A stretch of DNA of 13,380 bases from Thermoplasmatales archaeon (GTDB lineage: Archaea; Thermoplasmatota; E2; DHVEG-1): NCBI GenBank assembly GCA_023128855.1, contig JAGMDE010000057.1, positions 1 through 13,380 of the forward strand, read 5' to 3'. The translations under genes were made by a program, and so were the position numbers. Within the stretch, counting starts at the first letter, position 1, and each line of letters opens with the position of its first letter. Below, in pieces: positions 1 through 7,341 of this stretch. A model generated the notes under the pieces. The model ran no database searches, had not been told where the DNA came from, and saw only the letters and a list, made by a program, of their open reading frames with translations.

Positions 1-1121
1 AAGGCAACTTTACAACTTTTCTTGGATTTGAATGGACTGCTTCTGATAATGAAAATTGTCATATAAACTTCTATTATAAGGATGTTTATCCAGATGCTAA
101 AGAGTATTCAAGTTCAAATGTTTTCGACCTTACAGACAGTAAGCCAAATTTTGATGATATTTTTCAAGCAATGTCTGATGAATGGGATAAAGGCCATTTA
201 AATATTGGATTCCCACACCACCCTCTATTTGTAGATGTTGATTGGACACATCTTTCAAATAATGTAAATCACACCAATAGAAATAAAATATTACGCGGGG
301 TAGAAGTATATAGTGCATTTGGAACTGCTGTAGGAGAAAGATTTACACCAGACTTACCTTATTACTGGCCATATTATCATCCTGCACATGCCCTTGAAAA
401 AGATAATTCTTGGGTTGAAAATGCATTTTGGGAATGGAGTGAAAATGATAAAAAATATCAAAGATTCGCTCTTATGGCAGGTAGCGACATTCATAAAAAT
501 AATAGACCTGGGAGTGCACAACAAGTAAAAGTTATAAAATTTGCACCTTATTATCCCGCAGGTATTATTGCTACCTATGCAGTTCACAACAATAGAAGTG
601 AAATTTGGGATGCCATAAATGATTGTGATATGTATGGAACTCAGCTCTTGAAAATTAGAGCAAATGCTCGTTTTGATGGACAAATGGCACTTGGCCGATG
701 GATTAACTGCAGCTCACCGTTAAATATTACAATTACAGCAATGTCTACCTTTCCAGGTTTAGATATAAGCGGAAAAAGTATGTGTCCACATAGTTATTCA
801 CCAGATGAGCTGGATTATCCAATCCAAGACATCTGGCTTATAAAAAAAGATAGAGATAAAGGTAAACCATGGTGTAAAGTAATAAACCATTCAACACCTA
901 ATGATAATATTGGAGTTGCAAATTTCCAAGATTTCGATGTTCAGCCTAATGATTTTTATTGGATAGCTATAAGACAAAAAGGGGAGTTACTTAAAACGAA
1001 TTTAACTTCTAAAATAATTAAATTATTGCCAGATTTCATAAAAAAACGGCTAGGCATTGAAGATACATATTCTTACATGGCATTTATTGGTCCTGTATTT
1101 ATTGATAATGTTACAAATTAA
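1..1121 (+). CDS. PHP/DUF3604-like metal-dependent hydrolase, C-terminal part (5' end outside window)
   Basis: The frame is open from base 3, without a stop, to the TAA at 1119-1121, giving 372 residues. The protein enters from the left edge, and the ATG at 171 is only an internal methionine. It aligns end to end with residues ~191-566 of the gene at 3568-5268, so about 190 N-terminal residues are missing, including the first PHP metal motif and probably a signal peptide. Visible family features are CHINFYYKDVY, GFPHHPL, GVEVYS and the late metal motif GSDIHKNNRPGS. A beta-rich C-terminal region follows, with DELDYPIQDIWLIKKDR and ending YMAFIGPVFIDN. Compared with its paralogue it has about 20 extra residues near the C-terminus (around LLPDFIKKRLG) and lacks a segment of ~20 residues after the HHP motif. 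PHP enzymes are generally metal-dependent phosphoesterases; the substrate here is unknown. It converges on the next gene, with stops only 4 nt apart. Confidence 0.85.
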   Translation, partial: GNFTTFLGFEWTASDNENCHINFYYKDVYPDAKEYSSSNVFDLTDSKPNFDDIFQAMSDEWDKGHLNIGFPHHPLFVDVDWTHLSNNVNHTNRNKILRGVEVYSAFGTAVGERFTPDLPYYWPYYHPAHALEKDNSWVENAFWEWSENDKKYQRFALMAGSDIHKNNRPGSAQQVKVIKFAPYYPAGIIATYAVHNNRSEIWDAINDCDMYGTQLLKIRANARFDGQMALGRWINCSSPLNITITAMSTFPGLDISGKSMCPHSYSPDELDYPIQDIWLIKKDRDKGKPWCKVINHSTPNDNIGVANFQDFDVQPNDFYWIAIRQKGELLKTNLTSKIIKLLPDFIKKRLGIEDTYSYMAFIGPVFIDNVTN

Positions 1122-1125
1122 AAGA

Positions 1126-1815
1126 TTAAGCTGCTCTTCCTGGTTTTTTAAGATGATCTGAAAAATTTCTAATGGATTGAATACCAATATCTGTTGGATA
1201 ATAAACTGGATATGCAGAGTTACTAGTATCACCATCAATAAGTTCTGCTAGATACATTTTCTTAATATGCCATTTTACAGTGTGATGGTTAAGATTTAGA
1301 GCATTTGCAATTTCAAGTAAATGCTTTCCAGGGTTACCTTGTAGATAAAGCATGATATCTCTGGCGTTCTTATTTTTAAGAATAGCCTCTGCAATTGCCT
1401 CTCTTCGTGCCTCTACGCCACCCTCAACAAGATAATAAACTCTCTTTCCACCAATGGTTCTACTTCTTACAAGGTTTGTTTGCTCAAGTTTACGAAGATG
1501 CCATGCTGCATTACTAGGTTTTAAATCAAGCTCTCTTGCAATCTCCCTAAGATGAGAACCAGGATAATCATCAATATATTTGTACAAATTTTTCCTAATC
1601 TCAGTGTCCAATACATTTTCAGGTGTAACATATTTTATACCACCTAAAGTAAAAAATGTAATAATAGTTGCAATAGCTGCAACAATAACTGCAATAGATA
1701 TACCAATGGTGTCAATAGGGGGTTTCAAACTATCTGCTACAGCAGTTTCAGTTAACAAAAACAAGAACAATAAAAACATAGGTAAACCTATTATCAACTT
1801 TCTATAGTTCCGCAT
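1126..1815 (-). CDS. Membrane-anchored tandem winged-helix transcriptional regulator
   Basis: A protein of 229 residues. Residues 7-26 form a hydrophobic signal-like or transmembrane segment, and residues 35-58 (IDTIGISIAVIVAAIATIIT) form a clear membrane span. Two winged helix-turn-helix domains of MarR/ArsR-like archaeal type follow: ~72-130 (HLREIARELDLKPSNAAWHL, then a wing around IGGKRVYYL) and ~151-208 (HLLEIANALNLNHHTVKWHI, then a wing around YPVYYPT). If the second span is a stop-anchor, both DNA-binding domains lie in the cytoplasm. This layout suits a membrane-tethered regulator that could sense an envelope signal; the ligand is unknown. A weak Shine-Dalgarno (GGGATGAT) precedes the ATG. 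It lies just downstream of the metallophosphoesterase gene on the same strand but has its own TATA box. It is a candidate regulator of the neighbouring secreted-hydrolase genes, which is inference from position only. Confidence 0.85.
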   Translation of the reverse strand: MRNYRKLIIGLPMFLLFLFLLTETAVADSLKPPIDTIGISIAVIVAAIATIITFFTLGGIKYVTPENVLDTEIRKNLYKYIDDYPGSHLREIARELDLKPSNAAWHLRKLEQTNLVRSRTIGGKRVYYLVEGGVEARREAIAEAILKNKNARDIMLYLQGNPGKHLLEIANALNLNHHTVKWHIKKMYLAELIDGDTSNSAYPVYYPTDIGIQSIRNFSDHLKKPGRAA

Positions 1816-1877
1816 TTATCATCCCAACTCATAGTGTAATGAGATAACAAATCACTTGGATACTTAAAAAGTTTACT

Positions 1878-1887
1878 TATAAAATAT
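1878..1887 (-). promoter_or_regulatory. TATA box of the membrane-anchored regulator
   Basis: On the - strand this reads TATTTTATAA, a plausible archaeal box A in the 75-nt gap between two - strand genes. It lies about 67 nt upstream of the regulator ATG, predicting a leader of roughly 40 nt. It does not carry the conserved box seen before the three secreted-protein genes. Confidence 0.4.
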
Positions 1888-1890
1888 TCT

Positions 1891-3480
1891 TTATGGAAAA
1901 TCAAATGAAATATCTCTGATAAATATTTCAGTAGTCGTCGTAATATTTGTAATAATTTTAATCCATCTACAAGATGGCATAGATGTTAAATTATTAGGGG
2001 CGTACCAGTTATTACTCCAAGTATTCATACCATCTAAGCTATAGTAAATTTTATGATCAAGAGCATTTGGATCTGAGGTGTCGATATTCAGTATAGCATT
2101 GCTGAAATCTTTTTCCTCCCAGAAATCCCAGCGGCTCTCAATCCACCCATCACAATCGCGACGTAAGCCTTCACTATCCTTGTACCATTGATACTCCAGT
2201 TCACAGTAATCGTAAACATCCCATGCTTGTTCATAAATTATTGATTCATCAATATTTGAAATAGGATACGGTAATTGAATTCTATATTCCGAGACCTCAT
2301 CTTCAGTATCATTCACTGTCATAGTTGCAGATCTATTATTTGTTGAATCCCAGGCCTTAATATCAACAAAAGTTTGCTCTTCCATCAGATCGAGATGTCT
2401 GAAACTAGCAAAACCATTTTTTCCAGAAACCCAATCCATTCCATGTTCTTTCCATACATTTCCACAATTGATAAAATGGACATGATCAGGTAAATCAGGT
2501 CTACTTGCTCCTGAAACGGCAGTACCTTTTGATACACCGGGACCACTGCTATATGTTGCATTGCTATCAACATGTACATGTCCACTTAACCAAGCAACTA
2601 CATCAGTATAATTTGACAATATATCCATTATCATCTTTGATTCATTAACAAATCGATCGTGGTTTAATCCTGACCATTTATGGGTATAAATATTTGTATG
2701 ATGCAAAGGAAAATGATGACAAATAAAAATATTGTTTCCTGTACCATTCCATTTTGCCAAAGTTTGGTTTAACCAATTAACCTTATTCATGTTTAGTAAG
2801 TTTGCTTCATCACATCCGCCATATTCACCAGATGCCCATATTGCTGGCTGATGAAAATACCCGACCATAACAAATACATTATTTCCAATCTTTAATGTAT
2901 ACCATTGACTTGTTTGATTAAGTATCTGATAAAAACCTAAATAAAATTTATATCTATAGTTTTGAGTGAAAAAAGATACTAGTTCATATATTCTCTCACC
3001 AAATTTAGTTTCCTTAAATTTTTCAACTATAAACCTTAAAATTGGTCCAAGATTAAAATAATCTTCTAAAGAAATATAACCAACTAGCCCATCATGAGCT
3101 CCACCACCTATGCTCCAAATATGATTTACATTAGTCGATTCTATAATTTCAGAGAAATTTTCATATGCTTGGACAAATTCCTCATCTCTTCCAAGTTCAG
3201 TAACATCACCAAGATGAAGGATATAATCCGGATTAAGATATTTCATACTTTTAATGCAATCTTGGATATCATCACCTGCAATGCCATCGTATTCTCTACC
3301 TCCCCAGTGAGTATCAGAGACAAGAATTACTCGTTTGCTTAGGGTCTCTAAGGGACTTAAATTGTCCTCTTCGTCGGTAATTTGTGTGAACTGCCCAGTT
3401 GCTGGAAAAATACTTGTCCCAATAATTATGATTGTAACAATACATGAAATTCCTTTTTTTAGTCTTGTAGATTTATTCAT
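1891..3480 (-). CDS. Secreted calcineurin-like metallophosphoesterase with beta-rich C-terminal domain
   Basis: A protein of 529 residues. An N-terminal signal peptide (~residues 8-29, KKG then a hydrophobic run ending FPATGQ) predicts export. The metallophosphoesterase core spans ~50-345. Its motifs are D56-T-H58 (VSDTHWGG), G91-D92 (LGDVTE), GGAHD at 126-130 where the family normally has GNHD, HH at 255-256 (FICHHFPLH) and GHVH at 300-303. These form the two-metal site that hydrolyses phosphomonoesters or diesters. The usual Asn ligand of the GNHD motif is replaced by Ala126-128 context residues, which could change metal affinity or activity. Residues ~390-529 are rich in aromatics and predicted beta, probably a binding or packing domain with no catalytic motif I recognise. 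Several N-x-S/T sequons are consistent with a surface protein. The gene has its own promoter with the shared 22-bp box and lies between two PHP-type hydrolase genes. The natural substrate cannot be told from sequence. Confidence 0.88.
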   Translation of the reverse strand: MNKSTRLKKGISCIVTIIIIGTSIFPATGQFTQITDEEDNLSPLETLSKRVILVSDTHWGGREYDGIAGDDIQDCIKSMKYLNPDYILHLGDVTELGRDEEFVQAYENFSEIIESTNVNHIWSIGGGAHDGLVGYISLEDYFNLGPILRFIVEKFKETKFGERIYELVSFFTQNYRYKFYLGFYQILNQTSQWYTLKIGNNVFVMVGYFHQPAIWASGEYGGCDEANLLNMNKVNWLNQTLAKWNGTGNNIFICHHFPLHHTNIYTHKWSGLNHDRFVNESKMIMDILSNYTDVVAWLSGHVHVDSNATYSSGPGVSKGTAVSGASRPDLPDHVHFINCGNVWKEHGMDWVSGKNGFASFRHLDLMEEQTFVDIKAWDSTNNRSATMTVNDTEDEVSEYRIQLPYPISNIDESIIYEQAWDVYDYCELEYQWYKDSEGLRRDCDGWIESRWDFWEEKDFSNAILNIDTSDPNALDHKIYYSLDGMNTWSNNWYAPNNLTSMPSCRWIKIITNITTTTEIFIRDISFDFP

Positions 3481-3516
3481 TTTTACATTCTTATATTAAA
3501 TGTTATATTGTATCTT

Positions 3517-3546
3517 TAATAAGTTTTCTAGCACAAACATCCTCAC
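3517..3546 (-). promoter_or_regulatory. Promoter with conserved box, upstream of metallophosphoesterase gene
   Basis: Read on the - strand, GTGAGGATGTTTGTGC-TAGAAA (3525-3546) is followed by a BRE/TATA-like stretch ACTTATTAAAG at about 3515-3525. The 17-nt core GATGTTTGTGCTAGAAA is identical to the cores at 5313-5334 and 7293-7314. Only one base of the 22-bp box differs from the other two copies (GAG in place of GAT). The box ends 45 nt upstream of the ATG. The TATA position predicts a leader of about 14 nt. The constant position just upstream of BRE/TATA suggests an activator or operator site. Confidence 0.7.
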
Positions 3547-3555
3547 GAAAATAAG

Positions 3556-3562
3556 AAAAAAA
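3556..3562 (-). terminator. T-tract terminator after the PHP hydrolase gene
   Basis: Seven consecutive T on the - strand begin 6 nt beyond the PHP gene's stop codon (3568-3570). Archaeal termination usually occurs at such runs without a hairpin. The run also separates that gene from the promoter box of the next - strand gene. Confidence 0.45.
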
Positions 3563-3567
3563 CCAGT

Positions 3568-5268
3568 TTATGTGGCATTTTCAATAAAAAATGGGCCTAT
3601 AAATGCCATATAATTGTCTTTTTGAGGTTTAAGTTCTTGTCCTTTTTGTCGTATTGCAACATAATAGAAATCATTTGGTTGCACATCATGATCCTCAAAG
3701 GTAACAACAACTGTATCTGAGTTTGGCGAAGTATGATTAATCACTTTACACCATGGCCTTCCCTTTGTTCTATCTTTTTTAATGAGCCAAATATCCTGAA
3801 TTGGATAGTCTAATTCATCAGCTGAATAATTATGAGGATTCATCTTTTTTCCACCACAATCATACCCTGGAAAGGTTGACTGAGCAGTTATTCTTATTTT
3901 TAAAAGTTTACTACAATTAATCCACCTACCATAAGCTATTTCACCATCATAATTGGATGTACAATTTAACCTAACATTTGCTCTAATCTTTAGTAGCTGT
4001 GAACCATAGATATTACAGCTATTTATTGCATCCCAGATTTCTTCTCGAGTGTTATGAACTGATAAAGCTCCCATTATACCTGAGGGATTAGGATGGGATT
4101 CTTCCTCTATTGGTAGAGCAGCACTGCCTGGTCTATCTATTTTATGAGTATCACTACAAGCTTGCAACACAAATGGCTGCCCTCTTGTAAAAGGACTTTC
4201 ACTCCATTCCCACATCCCATTTTCAACCCAGCAATCACTGTTGTCATATACATATTTTTGATTATATGGCCATGTAATCGGTATTCCGGAATAATTTCCT
4301 ATCGAGGTTCCCCATTTACTATATACTTCCACACCCCGAAAAACCTTCAAAGCATTATCTCTAAATACTTCATCCTTCATCTTGTTTATAAAATTGGTCC
4401 AGTTAACATAAAATTGAAGTGTGTAATTAATGAGATTAAATAATTTGTAATTCATATTTCCAGCTAGAGGATGATGGAAAAAACCAATATTGTAATATCC
4501 TTTATCCCATTCTTTGCTCATTGCTTTGAATATCTTTGTATATGTTGACTTTAAGCCACTAGGATATCTTTTTGCGTCGAGATATACATCTTTATAATAA
4601 AAGTTAATATGACTTGTATCTCCTTTTAAAGGAAATTGTATATTTCCAAAATCTTTTTTTGATCCTGAATATTCATATGCTAGAAACGTTGTAAATTCTC
4701 CAGGAACATAATATTTTTTAACTAAATTTTTAACTCTCAGCCAATTAAATGGAATAAGTAATTTTACATCTGAAAGCCAAAGTTCAACATGCTCTGTTGA
4801 GCAAGCAAAATCTAGATAATTATCCTTTTTTGCATTCTCATACATTGTTTTAAGAGGATTTGTACCATCAGAGCGAATAGAATGCCAATGAATGTCACCA
4901 AAATAAATTCTCTTTATTGTTATTTGGATAGAATCTGAAGCACTACCAAATTCATTCTCTGCATAAACAGTAAGATTAACAAAATTTGTATCCAGAGGAG
5001 TAGGCTCAGGATCAAAAATAACAGGGTCATTTCCATGAAACGTAGTGTGAGGTAATTGATCATCGATAGTCCAATATTTTAAAGTTGGAGCTCCGGTTAT
5101 TGTACAGTTTATTATATCTCCTTCATAAACAATTGTATTTGGATCAATATTAATTGTTACTGTTGGGATTTCTCCCCCGCTTATGTTGTTTTTCATTTCA
5201 AATGAAGCAGAAAAAGTGCTTCCGAACATAATTAACGTGATTATTATTATAACTACTTTTAACTTCAT
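3568..5268 (-). CDS. Secreted PHP/DUF3604-like metal-dependent hydrolase with N-terminal Ig-like domain
   Basis: A protein of 566 residues. A signal peptide (residues ~4-22, hydrophobic from VVIIIITLIMFG) predicts secretion. Residues ~35-118 look like an Ig/PKD-type beta domain (VYEGDIINCTITGAPT, ending SDSIQITIK). The PHP-type metallohydrolase domain follows. Its metal motifs are GDIHWH at 124-129 with SDG at 133-135, STEH at 157-160, EYSG at 199-202, HHP at 265-267, EVYS at 314-317 and SDTH at 372-375. The C-terminal beta-rich region (~425-566) contains DELDYPIQDIWLIKKDR and ends YMAFIGPFFIEN. PHP-fold proteins bind two or three metals and hydrolyse phosphoester or related bonds; the substrate here is unknown. 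AGAGGT, 8 nt before the ATG, is a good Shine-Dalgarno and supports the start. It is paralogous to the truncated gene at the left edge. It has its own promoter with the shared box and a T-tract after its stop. Confidence 0.87.
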   Translation of the reverse strand: MKLKVVIIIITLIMFGSTFSASFEMKNNISGGEIPTVTINIDPNTIVYEGDIINCTITGAPTLKYWTIDDQLPHTTFHGNDPVIFDPEPTPLDTNFVNLTVYAENEFGSASDSIQITIKRIYFGDIHWHSIRSDGTNPLKTMYENAKKDNYLDFACSTEHVELWLSDVKLLIPFNWLRVKNLVKKYYVPGEFTTFLAYEYSGSKKDFGNIQFPLKGDTSHINFYYKDVYLDAKRYPSGLKSTYTKIFKAMSKEWDKGYYNIGFFHHPLAGNMNYKLFNLINYTLQFYVNWTNFINKMKDEVFRDNALKVFRGVEVYSKWGTSIGNYSGIPITWPYNQKYVYDNSDCWVENGMWEWSESPFTRGQPFVLQACSDTHKIDRPGSAALPIEEESHPNPSGIMGALSVHNTREEIWDAINSCNIYGSQLLKIRANVRLNCTSNYDGEIAYGRWINCSKLLKIRITAQSTFPGYDCGGKKMNPHNYSADELDYPIQDIWLIKKDRTKGRPWCKVINHTSPNSDTVVVTFEDHDVQPNDFYYVAIRQKGQELKPQKDNYMAFIGPFFIENAT

Positions 5269-5304
5269 ATATTTGTACCTCTAGTATAAGTTAGAATACA
5301 TTAG

Positions 5305-5334
5305 TTATAAACTTTCTAGCACAAACATCATCAC
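5305..5334 (-). promoter_or_regulatory. Promoter with conserved box, upstream of PHP hydrolase gene
   Basis: On the - strand, the 22-bp box GTGATGATGTTTGTGC-TAGAAA (5313-5334) is followed by G and TTTATAA (TATA, about 5305-5311). The stretch 5306-5335 is identical over 30 bases to 7286-7315 in front of the next secreted gene. The box ends 45 nt before the ATG. TATA spacing predicts a leader of about 14 nt that holds the AGAGGT ribosome-binding site (5277-5282). Confidence 0.75.
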
Positions 5335-5345
5335 ATAAATAGTTA

Positions 5346-7244
5346 CTAAACAGCTTGATTGGTTTCAAAATTGTACCAATGATTTCTTAAAAATTTCAAT
5401 GAATTGAAATAAGCTTGAGGCAAATAATTAAATCCCATTCTCACAATTGTATAGAGTTCAACACCCCAATAATCTACAACATGTCCCATAATTTTTTGTA
5501 TTATTTGACTTTTTTTATTTGCATAATTATGTACTGTTTTATTGTACTGTTCCCATTTTTTAAATCCAACCTCATAAATATTTTGAGATTCGTTTAATCT
5601 ACCATTTAAATCAGTTTTTAACGTTTCAACTTGGTGAATGAAGTCATTATTATTTTCTAACTGCAGATAGATTTGTTCAATAATTTCTAGTGTTTTTGAT
5701 GCATTTTCAAGATATCGGATGAAATAAGTTAAATGATCTTGCGAATCCTTTGTTCCAATGAATCCGAGGAAATTATTCTTTTTTACTTCATTCAGACTAA
5801 GATTTTTTTGCTCTGCAATTTGTAATATAAAATCTCTAGATTCTTGAATATTTGAAAATAAGTTAGTAAAATTATAAATCGTATCATTGATCTTATCTTT
5901 TATTTCACCAAAAATGTTTGAAATTTGATTAATATCATTTTTCAAGTTTGAAGTAATATCCCATATTTCTTCTATAAATGATAGATTATTTGAATACATT
6001 TCTGGAATCTCTGTTTCATCACCAAATGTTGAATAATAAATTGCATTACTTATGACAGTATTACCCATATGGCTTTCATGATCATCCCCTTTAAAAGCTA
6101 TATATCCTGGGTGTGTACTGAATAATACAACATCCCCTTTACCAAACTCAGATGATATCCAACTTGCAGTTCCATCTATTAATGGAGATGTATTGCGGTA
6201 TAGAGCAATTTTTTGAGAGTTTTCTCCGATATAGATAAATTTTGGTCCACCAAAGATACAATCAGGAACAATCTGATCTAATCCAAAAGTGACAGGATGC
6301 GTATCATTGAAAATTTCTGATTCTATACCCTCCATAGATAAATGAAGAGATTCTACTATAACATCGGATATAGATATCCCTGCAAAATAACTGCGAAGTT
6401 TAGGATTATAGGCTTTTCTTGGAAAATATACTAAACCCTGCTCATGTTTGGTCCCACATGCAGCTCTATAAGCTCCACCACATGATCCAACATATCCACC
6501 GCCATTTGCCACAAAATCTCTAATTGTGTTAGCTACATTATATTTTATATCAACATAGGCCCCGTTAATACCATAGGCTTTTCCTCTAAAAATATTGTAA
6601 GCACCGCCACCTTGGTACATAAAAACATTGAAGTTAGTAAGACGAAGATTATCTTTTACCATTTTTTCCTCAAGGAACTCAAAGTTTAGAAAACCACATT
6701 TTCTAGCAACTTCCAGATACCAAAGTAAAGCATCGGTACAACGATCTTTATAAGAGGCGATTTTTACTTCAGATAAAGGATAAACTTGAATACTTAAAGA
6801 CTCTTTTAATAAATATACTGGGATTTTTAAAGAGTTATTCTCCTCGATTTCGCTACTTTGGTTATAATCATATATTATAGCTAAAAGTTTGATATCCTGT
6901 GTTTTGTTCCCTGTGAAAGGAATTATATATGTTCCTTTTTCAAAAAACATGTCTTCTTCATTGTAAATGTTTATTTTTTTTACAGATAGATTATGATCTG
7001 TTGTTGTCCAATAAACAGGTATTTGCTCTCTTAGAAGATCATTGATTAAATGTCGCATTTTACAGTTTATCTGATTCTCAAATGTTCCATTATCACTTTT
7101 AACCATTGTGACAATAAAACCATAAACAGGATCATTCAACGCATCATTATTTATTATCTCTTTCATTGAAAAAGCTATTGAATCTGACATAGTTACTAGA
7201 AGAAATATACAAATTAGACCAATAGTGAATATCTTATTTTTCAT
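5346..7244 (-). CDS. Secreted BPL_N/class I glutamine-amidotransferase-like protein with coiled-coil C-terminus
   Basis: A protein of 632 residues with a signal peptide (~4-25, hydrophobic from IFTIGLICIFLL). Residues ~38-155 form an N-terminal domain I do not recognise. Residues ~156-405 resemble the flavodoxin-like class I amidotransferase fold found at the N-terminus of fungal biotin-protein ligases (BPL_N). The evidence is a glycine-rich YQGGGAYN loop (210-217), the nucleophile elbow GGGYVGSCGG with Cys255, THPVTFGLD (315-323) and a histidine motif FSTHPG with His378. In amidotransferases this motif is usually HPE, so the third triad residue is changed to Gly. Residues ~415-590 are polar and heptad-like and probably form a long coiled coil; the end (591-632) is aromatic-rich. 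No ligase or synthetase domain is present. Neighbours are secreted hydrolases, and it shares their promoter box. AGGTAG about 10 nt upstream supports the start. Its function is unknown; protease, amidase and non-enzymatic roles are all possible. Confidence 0.8.
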   Translation of the reverse strand: MKNKIFTIGLICIFLLVTMSDSIAFSMKEIINNDALNDPVYGFIVTMVKSDNGTFENQINCKMRHLINDLLREQIPVYWTTTDHNLSVKKINIYNEEDMFFEKGTYIIPFTGNKTQDIKLLAIIYDYNQSSEIEENNSLKIPVYLLKESLSIQVYPLSEVKIASYKDRCTDALLWYLEVARKCGFLNFEFLEEKMVKDNLRLTNFNVFMYQGGGAYNIFRGKAYGINGAYVDIKYNVANTIRDFVANGGGYVGSCGGAYRAACGTKHEQGLVYFPRKAYNPKLRSYFAGISISDVIVESLHLSMEGIESEIFNDTHPVTFGLDQIVPDCIFGGPKFIYIGENSQKIALYRNTSPLIDGTASWISSEFGKGDVVLFSTHPGYIAFKGDDHESHMGNTVISNAIYYSTFGDETEIPEMYSNNLSFIEEIWDITSNLKNDINQISNIFGEIKDKINDTIYNFTNLFSNIQESRDFILQIAEQKNLSLNEVKKNNFLGFIGTKDSQDHLTYFIRYLENASKTLEIIEQIYLQLENNNDFIHQVETLKTDLNGRLNESQNIYEVGFKKWEQYNKTVHNYANKKSQIIQKIMGHVVDYWGVELYTIVRMGFNYLPQAYFNSLKFLRNHWYNFETNQAV

Positions 7245-7282
7245 CTTTATTACTACCTAGTAGATAATCATTGTAATTATTG

Positions 7283-7314
7283 TTATATAAACTTTCTAGC
7301 ACAAACATCATCAC
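7283..7314 (-). promoter_or_regulatory. Promoter with conserved box, upstream of BPL_N-like gene
   Basis: On the - strand, GTGATGATGTTTGTGC-TAGAAA (7293-7314) is followed by G and the TATA TTTATATAA (7283-7291). The 22-bp box is identical to the copy at 5313-5334. It ends 49 nt before the ATG, and the predicted leader is about 16-18 nt. The purine-rich TAGAAAG between box and TATA is a good BRE candidate. Confidence 0.75.
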
Positions 7315-7321
7315 AAAAAAA
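7315..7321 (-). terminator. T-tract terminator after the soluble winged-helix gene
   Basis: Seven T in a row on the - strand lie 20 nt beyond that gene's stop (7342-7344), with a shorter T5 run at about 7335-7340. The run directly abuts the conserved box at 7293-7314, so it separates the upstream transcript from the secreted-protein promoter. Confidence 0.45.
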
Positions 7322-7341
7322 TTCAACTGCTGATAAAAATT

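Noticed and set aside
171..1121. ATG at 171 as the true start of the left-edge gene
   Set aside because: The frame stays open to base 3, and the upstream residues (GNFTTFLGFEW, then CHINFYYKDVY) align with the paralogue, so the ATG is internal.
1111..1130. Hairpin terminator between the convergent genes
   Set aside because: Stops are only 4 nt apart and no stem or T-tract is visible there.
1840..1860. Possible weak copy of the conserved box near the membrane-anchored regulator (GTGATTTGT on the - strand)
   Set aside because: Only a half-site resembles the box, it lies downstream of the TATA element rather than upstream, and the TGCTAGAAA part is missing.
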